From Lewinellaceae bacterium (GTDB lineage: Bacteria > Bacteroidota > Bacteroidia > Chitinophagales > Saprospiraceae), in assembly GCA_020636005.1 (NCBI GenBank), contig JACJYR010000001.1, forward strand, positions 2,356,001-2,420,000: a DNA stretch of 64,000 nucleotides, written 5' to 3'. The notes under the pieces were generated by a model that did not search any database, was not told the origin of the DNA, and saw only the letters and a list, made by a program, of their open reading frames with translations. Shown here in pieces: positions 35,722-44,744 of this stretch (within the stretch, counting starts at the first letter, position 1; the number at the start of each line of letters is the position of its first letter). Both the position numbers and the translations under genes were made by a program.

Positions 35722-36750
35722 ATGACCCAGGAAGAAATACATGAATTGGTAGGGCATGGGCGTTTCCCCGACGGCTGCACCAATCCTTCGTTGGTAGAAA
35801 CGCACGCTTCCTGGGTCGTCCTGACCAGGGATTTTGCTTTTAAAATAAAGAAACCCGTACGGTTCAGTTTCCTTGATTTTTCCACGTTGGCCCTGCGCAA
35901 GCACTATTGCGAGGAGGAACTGCGGCTCAACCGGCGGCTCACCGATATTTATCAGGCAGTGGTGCCGATTGTGAAAACCAATGGCCAGTTTGACATTGGC
36001 ATTTACGGTGAGGCGATGGAGTATGCGGTGCAAATGGAGCGACTTCCGCCCGGGCAACAGATGAATGTAATGCTGGAGAACGGACAGGTAGGCCATACGG
36101 AGGTGGAAGCCCTGGGGCAAATGATAGCCCGGTTTCACCAGTACGCCGAAGTTATCAAGAAACCATTTGAGGCTGCCAGTGCCAAAAACGATTTTGCCGA
36201 CCTGGCCAATGCCACCCCCGTTTTGACGGCCCGGATGGATGAAAAATACGGAACCAGGATAGCTGCCTGGATCAGCCTGGCCTCCACTGTGATTGAAAAA
36301 TACAAAAGCAGGTTTGGCGAACGCGTGGAGGAGGGGTTTGTGCGCGACGGGCACGGCGACCTCCATGCGGGCAACATCTTCCTGCTCGACCAACCTGTTA
36401 TTTTCGACTGCATCGAGTTCAACGAGCATTTCCGCATCAACGACGTACTGAGCGAACTGGCCTTCCTGTGCATGGATTTGGATCGGTATGGGCGTACTGA
36501 TTTGAAAGAGACCCTGATTCGGGCGTACCGGGCCTCGTTCCCCTGTTTTATTAAACCTGCCGATGAGGTCATTTTTCAATACTATTTGCTGTACCGGGCC
36601 TCGGTCAGGCTCAAAGTCGCCGCTATCAAATTGGGAGAAGAACTACAGGATGCCGCAAGGGCAGGGCAAGTGGTGAAAAAGAATATCCAGGTGCTGGGCG
36701 AATTGTGCGAAAGGTATGCTGAGCGCCTGAAAGCGTTGGCGGCGGTGTAG
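35722..36750 (+). CDS. Aminoglycoside-phosphotransferase-like protein (COG2187-like)
   Basis: The 342-residue protein has an APH-type kinase fold. The N-lobe has ASWVVLTRDFAFKIKKPVRFSF (residues 29-50), whose Lys pair fits the ATP-binding strand. The catalytic loop is RDGHGDLHAGNI and the metal-binding segment is IFDCIEFN. These match the family pattern HGDLHxxN ... DxxEF. COG2187 proteins are commonly fused in front of a COG0645 P-loop kinase; here the two are separate genes in reversed order, joined by a MITE-like element. The substrate is unknown, and the family is not itself a known resistance determinant. Confidence 0.82.
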   Translation: MTQEEIHELVGHGRFPDGCTNPSLVETHASWVVLTRDFAFKIKKPVRFSFLDFSTLALRKHYCEEELRLNRRLTDIYQAVVPIVKTNGQFDIGIYGEAMEYAVQMERLPPGQQMNVMLENGQVGHTEVEALGQMIARFHQYAEVIKKPFEAASAKNDFADLANATPVLTARMDEKYGTRIAAWISLASTVIEKYKSRFGERVEEGFVRDGHGDLHAGNIFLLDQPVIFDCIEFNEHFRINDVLSELAFLCMDLDRYGRTDLKETLIRAYRASFPCFIKPADEVIFQYYLLYRASVRLKVAAIKLGEELQDAARAGQVVKKNIQVLGELCERYAERLKALAAV

Positions 36751-36796
36751 AAAAAGAGCACAAAATAAACCTGAGCCTGCAAACAGGCGTATTTGT

Positions 36797-36925
36797 TTAG
36801 CGCTTAAAAGGGGCAGCGCCCCGGCTCTATTATGGCAAGATAACCGGGGCGCTGCCCCTCAAAACAGGTTTTGATCTTGTATCTACAAATATGATCGGGG
36901 CGCTGCCCCTAAGAAAAGCGCTAAA
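36797..36925. repeat. GC-rich tripartite inverted-repeat element
   Basis: AGGGGCAGCGCCCCGG (36809-36824) is the exact complement of CCGGGGCGCTGCCCCT (36844-36859), and GGGGCGCTGCCCCT occurs again at 36897-36910. The whole is framed by TTAGCGCTT and AAAAGCGCTAA, an outer inverted repeat. The pieces can form alternative hairpins. It lies between convergent genes. Confidence 0.75.
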
Positions 36926-37023
36926 TGAATACGAGCAGGCCCGGTTTTTTTGCTTCGTGCTGGTTCCGATGTGCGGTTGGCACACCGGGCAGGGACAACG
37001 CTCGGCAAAAGCAGGTATCGCAT

Positions 37024-38130
37024 TTATGCCCCTGCTGCCAGGGCAGGCCCCCGTCCAAGCTCCCGCAGCATCCTGAAATGCGAGAGGATGGCCTTGCGGG
37101 TGGTGCTGTACTCAATGTAGGGAAGGCCAAACTCAAGGGCCGTTGCCTTCACGATTTTTGAAATCTTTGGATAGTGGACATGGCTGATATGGGGGAAAAT
37201 ATGGTGCTCGATCTGGAAGTTCAGCCCACCGACAAACCAGGATACCAGCTTGTTCTTCGGGGCAAAGTTGGCCGTCGTGCAAAGCTGGTGGATGGCCCAG
37301 GTGTTTTCCATGGTGCCCCCTTCGGCCGGAGCGGGCATTTGGGCGTCTTCCACGATATGGGCCAGTTGGAAGACCACGCTAAGGATGATGCCGGAAGTAT
37401 AGTGCATTACCACAAAGCCAATCATTACTTTCCACCAGGCAATGTTTAAAATGAGGATAGGGATGACGATCCAGATGAGGGCATAGATAGCCTTGGTCAA
37501 GATGAGGATAGTCCACTGCCTCGTAACGTTTATTTTTTTTCCAAAATTGAAGCCCTGCTGCATGTAGTCGCGCATTTGGCGGTAGTCCTTCCTGAGCACC
37601 CAGTTGAGCGTGAGCAGGCCGTACAGGAAGATGCTGTAATAATGCTGGTATTTGTGGAAACGGCGCCACTTGTCTTCCTTGTGCAGCCGGATCAGGCCGT
37701 CGGTGCGGATGTCGTCGTCGTGTTCGATGATGTTGGTGTAGGTGTGGTGCAGGATGTTGTGCTGCACCTTCCAGTTATAAACGTTGCCGGCCAGGAAGTA
37801 GATGGAACTGCCCATGAGGTTGTTGACCCATTGGCGGCTGGAAAACGATCCGTGGTTGCCGTCGTGCATGACGCACATGCCGACGAAAGAGGCGCCAGTC
37901 CCGATCATCACGGTCAGCAACAACATCACCCACTGGTTGAAATTATTGGAAAGGATGAGGAAATAGGGCGTTAACAAGAAGGCAAACACCACGGCAGATT
38001 TTAAGTAAAGCTTCCAGTTGCCATACTTTTTGATGTCATTTTGCTGGAAATATTCGTTGACCCTGTTGTTCAGCGTACGGAAAAAATCTGCCTGGTCGGC
38101 TCTGGAAAATCGAAGGTTCGGATAGGTCAT
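37024..38130 (-). CDS. Membrane fatty acid desaturase (acyl-lipid/acyl-CoA type)
   Basis: The 368-residue di-iron enzyme has four to six membrane helices and inserts double bonds into membrane fatty acyl chains. All three histidine boxes are visible: HDGNH (about 90), HNILHH (about 125) and QIEHH (about 310). The Q in the third box is typical of front-end (delta-5/6) and linoleoyl-CoA desaturase-like enzymes. There is no fused cytochrome b5 domain at the N-terminus, so it must use a separate electron donor. Regiospecificity cannot be read from sequence. It stands alone on the minus strand, with two MITE-like copies upstream. Confidence 0.9.
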   Translation of the reverse strand: MTYPNLRFSRADQADFFRTLNNRVNEYFQQNDIKKYGNWKLYLKSAVVFAFLLTPYFLILSNNFNQWVMLLLTVMIGTGASFVGMCVMHDGNHGSFSSRQWVNNLMGSSIYFLAGNVYNWKVQHNILHHTYTNIIEHDDDIRTDGLIRLHKEDKWRRFHKYQHYYSIFLYGLLTLNWVLRKDYRQMRDYMQQGFNFGKKINVTRQWTILILTKAIYALIWIVIPILILNIAWWKVMIGFVVMHYTSGIILSVVFQLAHIVEDAQMPAPAEGGTMENTWAIHQLCTTANFAPKNKLVSWFVGGLNFQIEHHIFPHISHVHYPKISKIVKATALEFGLPYIEYSTTRKAILSHFRMLRELGRGPALAAGA

Positions 38131-38184
38131 TTTATAAAATTCTGGGTTTTTGATGTTTACAAAAACCGATGTTTACAATAGTTG

Positions 38185-38304
38185 GGATCGAAGGAAAATT
38201 AATCCCGTTTGCACATTGGAATCGTTTTTAGCCCCCCTATAATTGGGTTATCTAAAAACACTCCCAAACCGGCTTTGGATGTGAAGTAATTTTACATCGT
38301 TCCT
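38185..38304 (+). repeat. MITE-like element, copy E (diverged)
   Basis: The left end GGATCGAAGGAAAATTAATC, the ATTGGG...AAAAACACTCCC middle and the right end GAAGTAATTTTACATCGTTC follow the family order with many changes. It directly precedes copy B. Confidence 0.65.
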
Positions 38305-38306
38305 TA

Positions 38307-38417
38307 AGGATCGAAGGAAAAATAATCCCGATGTGAAATCGGGATTATTTTTAAAAACCCCATCCATTGCTGGGGTTTTCAAAATCAAAATGGTGAAGTT
38401 ATTTTTTCATCGTTACT
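38307..38417 (+). repeat. MITE-like element, copy B (most intact)
   Basis: The termini are AGGATCGAAGGAAAAATAA and TTATTTTTTCATCGTTACT. Hairpin 1 is a perfect 15-bp stem (38318-38332 with 38338-38352, loop GTGAA). Hairpin 2 is AAAACCCCA with TGGGGTTTT (38354-38362 and 38371-38379). The conserved spacer AAAATCAAAATGGTGAAG follows. Confidence 0.88.
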
Positions 38418-38589
38418 AAAATGAGAAGTTGTCAAGGTTGGCTTTTAGAGAATTCACGATAGGCACCACAAAGGTAGGAAAAGAATCCTTTGCGCCACCG
38501 TAAAGGAATGTTAACTATTTGGTTATTCGGCGAATGTATCCATATTGTATGCTATCATTGCGCCTTTGTCTATCAATGGGTACAGTTTT

Positions 38590-38859
38590 ATGAAGCGGTA
38601 CAAACTCATTATCAAAGGCAGGGTGCAAGGTGTTTGGTACAGGGGATCGGCCCAGCGCAAAGCCAGGGAACTGGGCCTGAACGGTTTTATAAAAAACATG
38701 CCAGATGGCAGCGTCTATGCCGAGGCCGAAGGAAATGAAAGCAACCTGGATGTTTTTATAGAATGGTGTAAAAAAGGCCCTGAACTTGCACGGGTGGAAG
38801 CTGTTCTTATCGAAGAAACCGGCACCCTGGGCCAGCAAGGTTTTGAAGTTCACCGATGA
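38590..38859 (+). CDS. acyP: Acylphosphatase
   Basis: This small cytosolic enzyme hydrolyses acyl phosphates. The 89-residue protein (ATG 38590) has the signature GRVQGVWYRGSAQ with the phosphate-binding Arg, and GFIKNMPDGSVYAEAEG with the catalytic Asn. Length is typical (about 90). The longer open frame from 38545 adds no conserved sequence. It may be co-transcribed with the secreted protein 50 bases downstream. Confidence 0.93.
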   Translation: MKRYKLIIKGRVQGVWYRGSAQRKARELGLNGFIKNMPDGSVYAEAEGNESNLDVFIEWCKKGPELARVEAVLIEETGTLGQQGFEVHR

Positions 38860-38909
38860 GGCTGTCCAGATAGCATGATCACCTGCCCTCTGAATAAAAA
38901 CTTGAGCAA

Positions 38910-39497
38910 ATGAAATCTATCCTCGCCGTTGCCCTTGCAGCCTTGCTCTACCTGCCGGCTGCCTCCCCCCAATGCAAAATCGCATTCGACAATACGGACG
39001 ATTTTGACAGTACCCGCATCATTGCCACCCAGCCCATGAACCTCGGTTTCCTGGTCGTGTCGGGCAACGTGCCGGAAGACCTGGAAGGGGAGGATTACGT
39101 GGAAGAGGCCAAAGCAATTTTCAGCTACTCCGACGAGAACAACGTCCGTTCCTTCTTCCTGACCCTCGGTGTGGTGGAGCGCAAGTTTTACATGATCGGC
39201 AACGACTACAACATCCTGCTAAAATTCGTGGACGGCACCATCATGAAGTTGTTCAACGTGCCCGCCGATGCCGAATTTGACCGCAAAATACTCATGTGGA
39301 AGTACATGCACACCTGCGTGGTGCCCCTCGAGATTTACCACATGATGAAAAACGTGAAAGTGGAAAAGATCAGGATTGTTTACGACAACTACAAATCGAC
39401 CATCGCCCTGGAGCCCAACCAGCAACAGGCCCTCCAGGATGCCGTGAAATGTATCGGCGATCGCCTGGCCAACCTGCCGGCGGACATAAAACCATAG
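38910..39497 (+). CDS. Secreted protein of unknown function
   Basis: The 195-residue protein has a signal peptide (MKSILAVALAALLYLPAASPQ). The mature part is mixed alpha/beta with KIAFDNTDDFDSTRIIATQP, a DGTIMKLFNVPADAEFDRKI stretch and a C-terminal helix after ALEPNQQQALQDAV. I recognise no family or catalytic motif. It lies downstream of acyP and 284 bases before the TonB receptor. Probably periplasmic. Confidence 0.7.
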   Translation: MKSILAVALAALLYLPAASPQCKIAFDNTDDFDSTRIIATQPMNLGFLVVSGNVPEDLEGEDYVEEAKAIFSYSDENNVRSFFLTLGVVERKFYMIGNDYNILLKFVDGTIMKLFNVPADAEFDRKILMWKYMHTCVVPLEIYHMMKNVKVEKIRIVYDNYKSTIALEPNQQQALQDAVKCIGDRLANLPADIKP

Positions 39498-39781
39498 GAC
39501 TTGTTGGTTCTTCGATAAAACCTGCGGAACGGATAAAAACGGGAAGAGAGGGGTGAGTTTGTCGGCCAGGAAGGTGTTTTTTTTAAAACTTGTTATCGCT
39601 GCCCATGTTTTAGAAAGCCGCTGCTGAAAGGCCAGCAATCAGCAGCGCCTGTGAGCCACCCTATTTTTCACTATCACAACAGGCAGCATCCTTCCCGGCC
39701 AATCCATGATAATACAACCGACTGTTGTAGGGCGGGCGGGCATCTTTGCCGCTCATTTTTTGAAAAAACATCAAATCCGGC

Positions 39782-42136
39782 ATGAATCATAAAACGACCC
39801 CGTTGCCCGTCATCCTTTTGCTCTGTTCGCTCAATGTGTTGTTGGGGCAGCAGGTTACCATCAGCGGAACCGTCAACGACGACAGCAACGGCGAAACGCT
39901 CATCGGTGCCACCATCCTCGAAACTACCTCCGGCAACGGAACATCCACCAACGAATACGGCTTCTATTCGCTCGCCCTGCCGCTGGGCAACGATACCCTG
40001 ACGGTAGAATACAGCTATGTGGGTTTTCAGACGCGCCGCTTGCGCATCTTGCCCAACAAGGACAGGAAAGTAAACGTGAAACTGGGCACGGGGATCGAAC
40101 TGCAGGAAGTGGTGGTGAAGGCCAACTCTTACCAGGAGCAAATCCGTTCTACCGAAATGAGCGTGGAAGAGATAACGACGCGGGAGGTGAAGGTCATCCC
40201 GGCCCTGCTCGGCGAGACGGATATTTTAAAAACCATCCAGCTAAAACCGGGCATCCCCTCCGGCTCGGAGGGCACCACGGGCCTCTACGTGCGGGGTGGC
40301 GGCGGCGACCAGAATCTCATCGTGCTGGACGAAGCAGTCGTGTACAATGCCAACCACTTGTTCGGCTTTTTCAGCACCTTCAACACAGATGCCATCAAGG
40401 ACCTGAAACTTTACAAGGGCGGCTTCCCGGCGCAGTACGGCGGGCGGCTCTCTTCCGTCATTGACGTACGGATGAAGGAAGGCAACAACCAGCGATTCGC
40501 CGGTACCGGGGGCATCGGCCTCATCACTTCCCGGCTCACCCTGGAAGGGCCTATCCAAAAAGACAAGTCCTCTTTCATCGTCTCCGGCAGGCGCACCTAT
40601 GCCGACCTCATCACCCGCCAGATCAACAAGGCCAACGAGGACAAGGAAGACTATACGCCCATTCCCGACTACTATTTCTACGACCTGAACACCAAGGTGA
40701 ATTTCACCCTGGGCGAAAAAGACCATCTCTACCTGAGCGGCTATTTCGGGCGCGATGTGTTCAACTTCAACAGCGACTTTTTCGACTTCAACTTTTATTG
40801 GGGGAACGTCACGGGAACCGCCCGCTGGAACCATGTCTTTTCGCCAAAACTCTTTGCCAATACTACCTACACCTACTCAAAATACAACTACAACATTGAG
40901 ACAAAGGTCACCGGGTTCTCCTTCAAGATTGGTTCTGACGTGCAGGACAACAACCTGAAAACCGATTTCTACTACGCCCTCAACAACCGACATACCCTGC
41001 GGTTCGGGGTCAATACCACGCACCACCAATTCGGCGTAGGCCGCCTGAAGGCAGGCAGCGACGATGGCGAGATTTCCTTTTCCGGCGGCAATGATTACAC
41101 TGGCGCCTCCTTTGGCGCATACCTCGCCGACGAGGCAGCCTTCGGCGTCCATTGGAAGGTCAATTATGGGCTGCGGCTCTCCGGTTTTACCAACGACAAC
41201 AAGTTCTATGCTGGCGTTGAGCCGCGCCTGGCCACTGTGTACAACGTGAATCCGGACCTGTCTTTCAAGGCCAGCTACGCCCGCATGTACCAATACCTGC
41301 ACCTGGTTACCACCTCTGGCATCGCACTGCCGACAGATGTCTGGTACCCATCTACCTCTAAAATACGCCCGCAGTATTCCGACCAGATTGCCATCGGCGT
41401 GGAAAAGGTACTGGGAGGGAAGTACTTGATTACCAACGAATACTATGTAAAATGGCTCAACAACCAGGTGGACTTTGTGGACGGAGCCAGGCTGTTTGCC
41501 AACAACGATCTGGAATCTGAATTTGCCATAGGGAGGGGCTATGGTTATGGGCTGGAACTGAGTATCGAAAAGCAGGAGGGCAAGCTGAAAGGCTGGATAG
41601 GCTACACCCTGGCCCTGGTAAAAAGGGGCAAATTCGAGCCGCTTGACGCCAGCCGTAATTTCAGCGATGCCGGGAACTATTTTTTCCCCCGCTACGACCG
41701 CCGGCACGACGTGTCCGTCGTGGCCATGTACGATTTGAGCAAGCGTATTACCCTTTCTGCGACGGTCGTTTATGGCAGCGGCGACCGCACCTGGATGCCC
41801 GTGGGGCGTTTTACATTTCAGGAAGTATATGGTGGGGATCCGCAGGAATTCGTGCCTGTTTTTGGCGAGCGCAACGCCATCCGGCTGCCCTATTTCTTCC
41901 GCTCAGATGCCGCCATAGTGTACCGCTTTTTTCCAAAATGGGGCGAAAGTGACCTCACCTTCAGCGTCTTCAACCTGACCAACCGCCGGAATGCGTTTTT
42001 CCTCTACATCGAACCACAATATGAAAACAAGGACGAGCCACTGGAAAACCCCATCGCCATCCCCACAGGGCTAAAGCTGAAACAGGTTTCCCTGTTTCCG
42101 ATCATTGGTTCTATCACCTTCAATTTTAAATTTTAA
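39782..42136 (+). CDS. TonB-dependent outer membrane receptor with carboxypeptidase-like domain
   Basis: The 784-residue active transporter has signal peptide MNHKTTPLPVILLLCSLNVLLG, a CarboxypepD_reg-like domain at about residues 25-110 (ISGTVNDDSNGETLIGATI), a plug domain (about 115-235; TTGLYVRGGGGDQNLIVLDEA) and a 22-strand-type barrel ending in aromatic FNFKF. The DUF4249 lipoprotein gene starts 20 bases after the stop. This receptor/DUF4249 pair is common in Bacteroidota and resembles SusCD in layout. It is shorter than SusC (about 1000). Substrate unknown. Confidence 0.92.
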   Translation: MNHKTTPLPVILLLCSLNVLLGQQVTISGTVNDDSNGETLIGATILETTSGNGTSTNEYGFYSLALPLGNDTLTVEYSYVGFQTRRLRILPNKDRKVNVKLGTGIELQEVVVKANSYQEQIRSTEMSVEEITTREVKVIPALLGETDILKTIQLKPGIPSGSEGTTGLYVRGGGGDQNLIVLDEAVVYNANHLFGFFSTFNTDAIKDLKLYKGGFPAQYGGRLSSVIDVRMKEGNNQRFAGTGGIGLITSRLTLEGPIQKDKSSFIVSGRRTYADLITRQINKANEDKEDYTPIPDYYFYDLNTKVNFTLGEKDHLYLSGYFGRDVFNFNSDFFDFNFYWGNVTGTARWNHVFSPKLFANTTYTYSKYNYNIETKVTGFSFKIGSDVQDNNLKTDFYYALNNRHTLRFGVNTTHHQFGVGRLKAGSDDGEISFSGGNDYTGASFGAYLADEAAFGVHWKVNYGLRLSGFTNDNKFYAGVEPRLATVYNVNPDLSFKASYARMYQYLHLVTTSGIALPTDVWYPSTSKIRPQYSDQIAIGVEKVLGGKYLITNEYYVKWLNNQVDFVDGARLFANNDLESEFAIGRGYGYGLELSIEKQEGKLKGWIGYTLALVKRGKFEPLDASRNFSDAGNYFFPRYDRRHDVSVVAMYDLSKRITLSATVVYGSGDRTWMPVGRFTFQEVYGGDPQEFVPVFGERNAIRLPYFFRSDAAIVYRFFPKWGESDLTFSVFNLTNRRNAFFLYIEPQYENKDEPLENPIAIPTGLKLKQVSLFPIIGSITFNFKF

Positions 42137-42156
42137 AACCCCCAAACCGTTTGACT

Positions 42157-43008
42157 ATGAAACAGTTCATTTTTGTAAGCGCTGCTATTTTGCTGACCCT
42201 TTTGATGGCCTGCGGCAATTTGGAAAAAGAAATCAACCTCGACCTGCCGGCCTATGACGGCCAGTATGTAGTGGAATGCTACCTCGAACCTGGCCAGCCG
42301 TTCAGTTTGTTGCTGACCAGGAGCTTTGCCTATTTCGACCCCTTCCCGACCGACCTGCAGCAGTTTGTGGAAAACCTGTTGGTGGACAGCGCAGCAGTGA
42401 CCATCACGCACAACGGCGTAGCGTACGAACTGCCCAACCAGATATACCCGAACCTGGCTACGGGCAAGATTTATAATTACTACAACCCGGCCCTGGTGCC
42501 ACAGGACTACGACAGCGATTTTTCCTTGAAAATAACCACCCCGGACGGCAGGACGATTACGGCAACGACCCGCCTGTTGCCGGTCGTGCCTATTGACAGC
42601 GTGGTGGTGCAGTTTGATGAAAAAAGGGACACCCTCGCCCGTGTTTTGACCTACCTGACCGATGATACCAGTACGGAAGACTACTACCGCCGCATGTACC
42701 ACCTCAACTCATTGGACAGCATACCACGGCAGGATTTCACCACTTTTGACGACTTTGTGGACAATGGGCGTATCGTCTTTGGCACCCCGTTCGACTTCAA
42801 GGAGGGCGACACCATCTACAACACCATTTTTCATATTGACCGTGCCTATTTCGACTTTTGGGAAAGTGTGATCAATGCCGTCAATGCCAACGGCAACCCT
42901 TTTTCGCAACCAACGGCCATCCTCTCCAATGTAAAGGGCGATGCCAATGCGATTGGCATTTTCACGGGGCTTAGCTACGACAGGGACACGACGATTATCG
43001 CAAAGTAA
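42157..43008 (+). CDS. DUF4249 lipoprotein, partner of the TonB receptor
   Basis: The 283-residue protein (ATG 42157) has lipobox LTLLMACGN (Cys at about 18), an EKEINLDLPAYDGQYVVECYLEPGQP start (residues 21-46) and SFAYFDPF, typical of DUF4249. A mid domain carries Ig-like strands (FSLKITTPDGRTITATTRLLP, residues 126-146), and the C-terminus has GDANAIGIFTG. It is translationally close to the receptor gene and probably sits on the outer membrane outer face, feeding the receptor. The gene ends 15 bases from the convergent ROK kinase. Confidence 0.85.
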   Translation: MKQFIFVSAAILLTLLMACGNLEKEINLDLPAYDGQYVVECYLEPGQPFSLLLTRSFAYFDPFPTDLQQFVENLLVDSAAVTITHNGVAYELPNQIYPNLATGKIYNYYNPALVPQDYDSDFSLKITTPDGRTITATTRLLPVVPIDSVVVQFDEKRDTLARVLTYLTDDTSTEDYYRRMYHLNSLDSIPRQDFTTFDDFVDNGRIVFGTPFDFKEGDTIYNTIFHIDRAYFDFWESVINAVNANGNPFSQPTAILSNVKGDANAIGIFTGLSYDRDTTIIAK

Positions 43009-43023
43009 TGGAGCGGAAAAACA

Positions 43024-43935
43024 TCAACCCGCACTGAGCAGGGCCGCCCCAAAGACCCCGGCGCTGTCCCCCAGCTTTGGCTTTAAAAAGACGGTTTCGA
43101 GGCGGTTGTTGAAAATATGCTTTTTGACCTCGTGAACTCCCTCGGTATAGAGCAGGTCAATGTTGCCCAGGCCGCCTCCCAGCACGATCACTTCGGGATC
43201 AATCACGTTGATAATATTGCCCACGGCCTTGCCGAAAAAATACACCAGCCGTTCCATGGTTGCCTGGGCCGCCTCGTCGTCCCCTTCCTCGTACAACTCG
43301 ACTATTTGTGGCAGTTTCAGGTTCCTGCCGGTCATCTCATTGTAGTAGGCGGCCAGGGCGGGGCCTGAAATGACCCGCTCGGTGCAGCCTGTTTTTCCGC
43401 AGTAGCACTTGCCTCCGCTTTCGTCCAGGAAAGTGTGCCCCCATTCCCCGCCGATGCCGTGCCGCCCGGTGATGAGCTTGCCGTTCACCACGATGCCGCT
43501 GCCGACACCCGTGCCCATGATGATGCCCCACACGACCTCAGCCTCGGGGAACTCTTCCCGGGCAGCGCCCAACCTGGCTTCGGCCAGGGCAAAGCAATTG
43601 GCGTCGTTGGCCATGGTGAGCGGGATGCCGAGCAGGTCTTCCAGGTCTTTTTTAAAGGGCATCCCGTTGAGGCAAACCGTGTTGGAATTCTTCAGGGTCT
43701 TCAGGATAGGATCGAGGGTGCCAGGGGTGCCGATGCCTATTTTAGCTGGTTTCACGCCCACCTCTGCCATCATGGTTTCAATGAGCCGGTATATTTGTTT
43801 CAGGATGTGGGAATAGCCTTTTTCCTGTTCTGTGGGCAGTCGCATGCGCTTCAGCACGTTCATTGTTTCAGCGTTTTCAATAACGACGCCTTCTATTTTT
43901 GTGCCGCCCAGATCAATGCCCCAAATTGGTGTCAT
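43024..43935 (-). CDS. ROK family sugar kinase (glucokinase-like)
   Basis: This cytosolic enzyme phosphorylates a hexose with ATP. The 303-residue protein has the phosphate-binding motif GIDLGGTKIEG at the N-terminus, ANDANCFALAEA with the catalytic Asp, GTGVGSGIV, and the ROK zinc site GHTFLDESGGKCYCGKTGCTE (cut at residues 170-190). VIVLGGGLGN closes the fold. No helix-turn-helix is present, so it is a kinase rather than a NagC-type regulator. Glucose versus another hexose cannot be decided. Confidence 0.92.
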   Translation of the reverse strand: MTPIWGIDLGGTKIEGVVIENAETMNVLKRMRLPTEQEKGYSHILKQIYRLIETMMAEVGVKPAKIGIGTPGTLDPILKTLKNSNTVCLNGMPFKKDLEDLLGIPLTMANDANCFALAEARLGAAREEFPEAEVVWGIIMGTGVGSGIVVNGKLITGRHGIGGEWGHTFLDESGGKCYCGKTGCTERVISGPALAAYYNEMTGRNLKLPQIVELYEEGDDEAAQATMERLVYFFGKAVGNIINVIDPEVIVLGGGLGNIDLLYTEGVHEVKKHIFNNRLETVFLKPKLGDSAGVFGAALLSAG

Positions 43936-44048
43936 AGTCTTTCATTAATTTATTATATCACGGAAATTAGCATTGGCTATTGTTAAATCAAGTGTTTGAT
44001 TATCAACCAAGTTTACAATTTACTAATTTCCAGTTTCTACATATTTAC

Positions 44049-44744
44049 TTACTTATAGGCCACTACATAGAGGCTTTCATGCGTCCTCCACTCATCTTGG
44101 CCATCTATGCAAATATTTGCCGGTATTTCACGGAACCCCGACCGTTTTACTTTTGAAAACCCGGCTTCCTTTAGGTAAAGCGACATCGTTTCAAAATCCC
44201 AGGCAAACAGGTGATCGCCGCCCATCCTGAACATTTGGTTGATAATTTCAATTTTGGTCCGGAACGGATGGGCCGCATTGCCAAGTTTGGATAAATGACT
44301 GAAATAATCGTCGTCATTTTTCGCATAGGCTTTTATATATTTTTCCGCATCCGGTACGATGATGCGGAATAACCCGCCGGGCTGCAGCAACCGGAAACAT
44401 TCTTTCATAAACTGGATGGCGTCTTCCTGGGTCAAATGCTCCATGAAATGCTCGCAGTGGATATTGGAAGCAATACCATCTTTCAGCGGCAGTTTGTCCC
44501 TTAGGTCGTAATAATAAGTATTTTCAGATTTAATGTAATCCACATTCACCCAGCCTGGGTGCGCAAGTGGGCCGCATCCGAAGTTGATCTTCAGGGGCAG
44601 GTCAGTGGTTCGCAACTTTTTGAGCCCTGGCCCGTGTACGGCGTCTTTGTACAATTTGTTCATCAGCCGGTTCCAATGCAGTTGAAGGTTTCTTACATCG
44701 TTTCGGGTACTTTTTGGCAGGATGTTCTTAATGGTGGCATTCAT
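44049..44744 (-). CDS. SAM-dependent methyltransferase (Methyltransf_11 type)
   Basis: The 231-residue class I methyltransferase (ATG 44744) has the SAM-binding GCGPLAHPGWVNVDY motif near residue 52, and motif II/III features NIHCEHFMEHL and LLQPGGLFRIIVPDAEKYI. Such proteins often sit with glycan or lipid biosynthesis genes, but no such genes are next to it, so the substrate is open. The upstream ATG 44807 adds 21 residues without homology signs. Confidence 0.82.
   Translation of the reverse strand: MNATIKNILPKSTRNDVRNLQLHWNRLMNKLYKDAVHGPGLKKLRTTDLPLKINFGCGPLAHPGWVNVDYIKSENTYYYDLRDKLPLKDGIASNIHCEHFMEHLTQEDAIQFMKECFRLLQPGGLFRIIVPDAEKYIKAYAKNDDDYFSHLSKLGNAAHPFRTKIEIINQMFRMGGDHLFAWDFETMSLYLKEAGFSKVKRSGFREIPANICIDGQDEWRTHESLYVVAYK

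Larger units (their letters stand above)
38131..38589. other. Intergenic region with two tandem MITE-like elements
   Basis: The divergent gap between desaturase and acylphosphatase holds copies E and B head to tail with only 2 bases between. Directly upstream of the desaturase, GATGTTTACAAAAACCGATGTTTACAA contains two GATGTTTACAA repeats (38150 and 38168), possibly an operator for the minus-strand gene. Confidence 0.55.
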
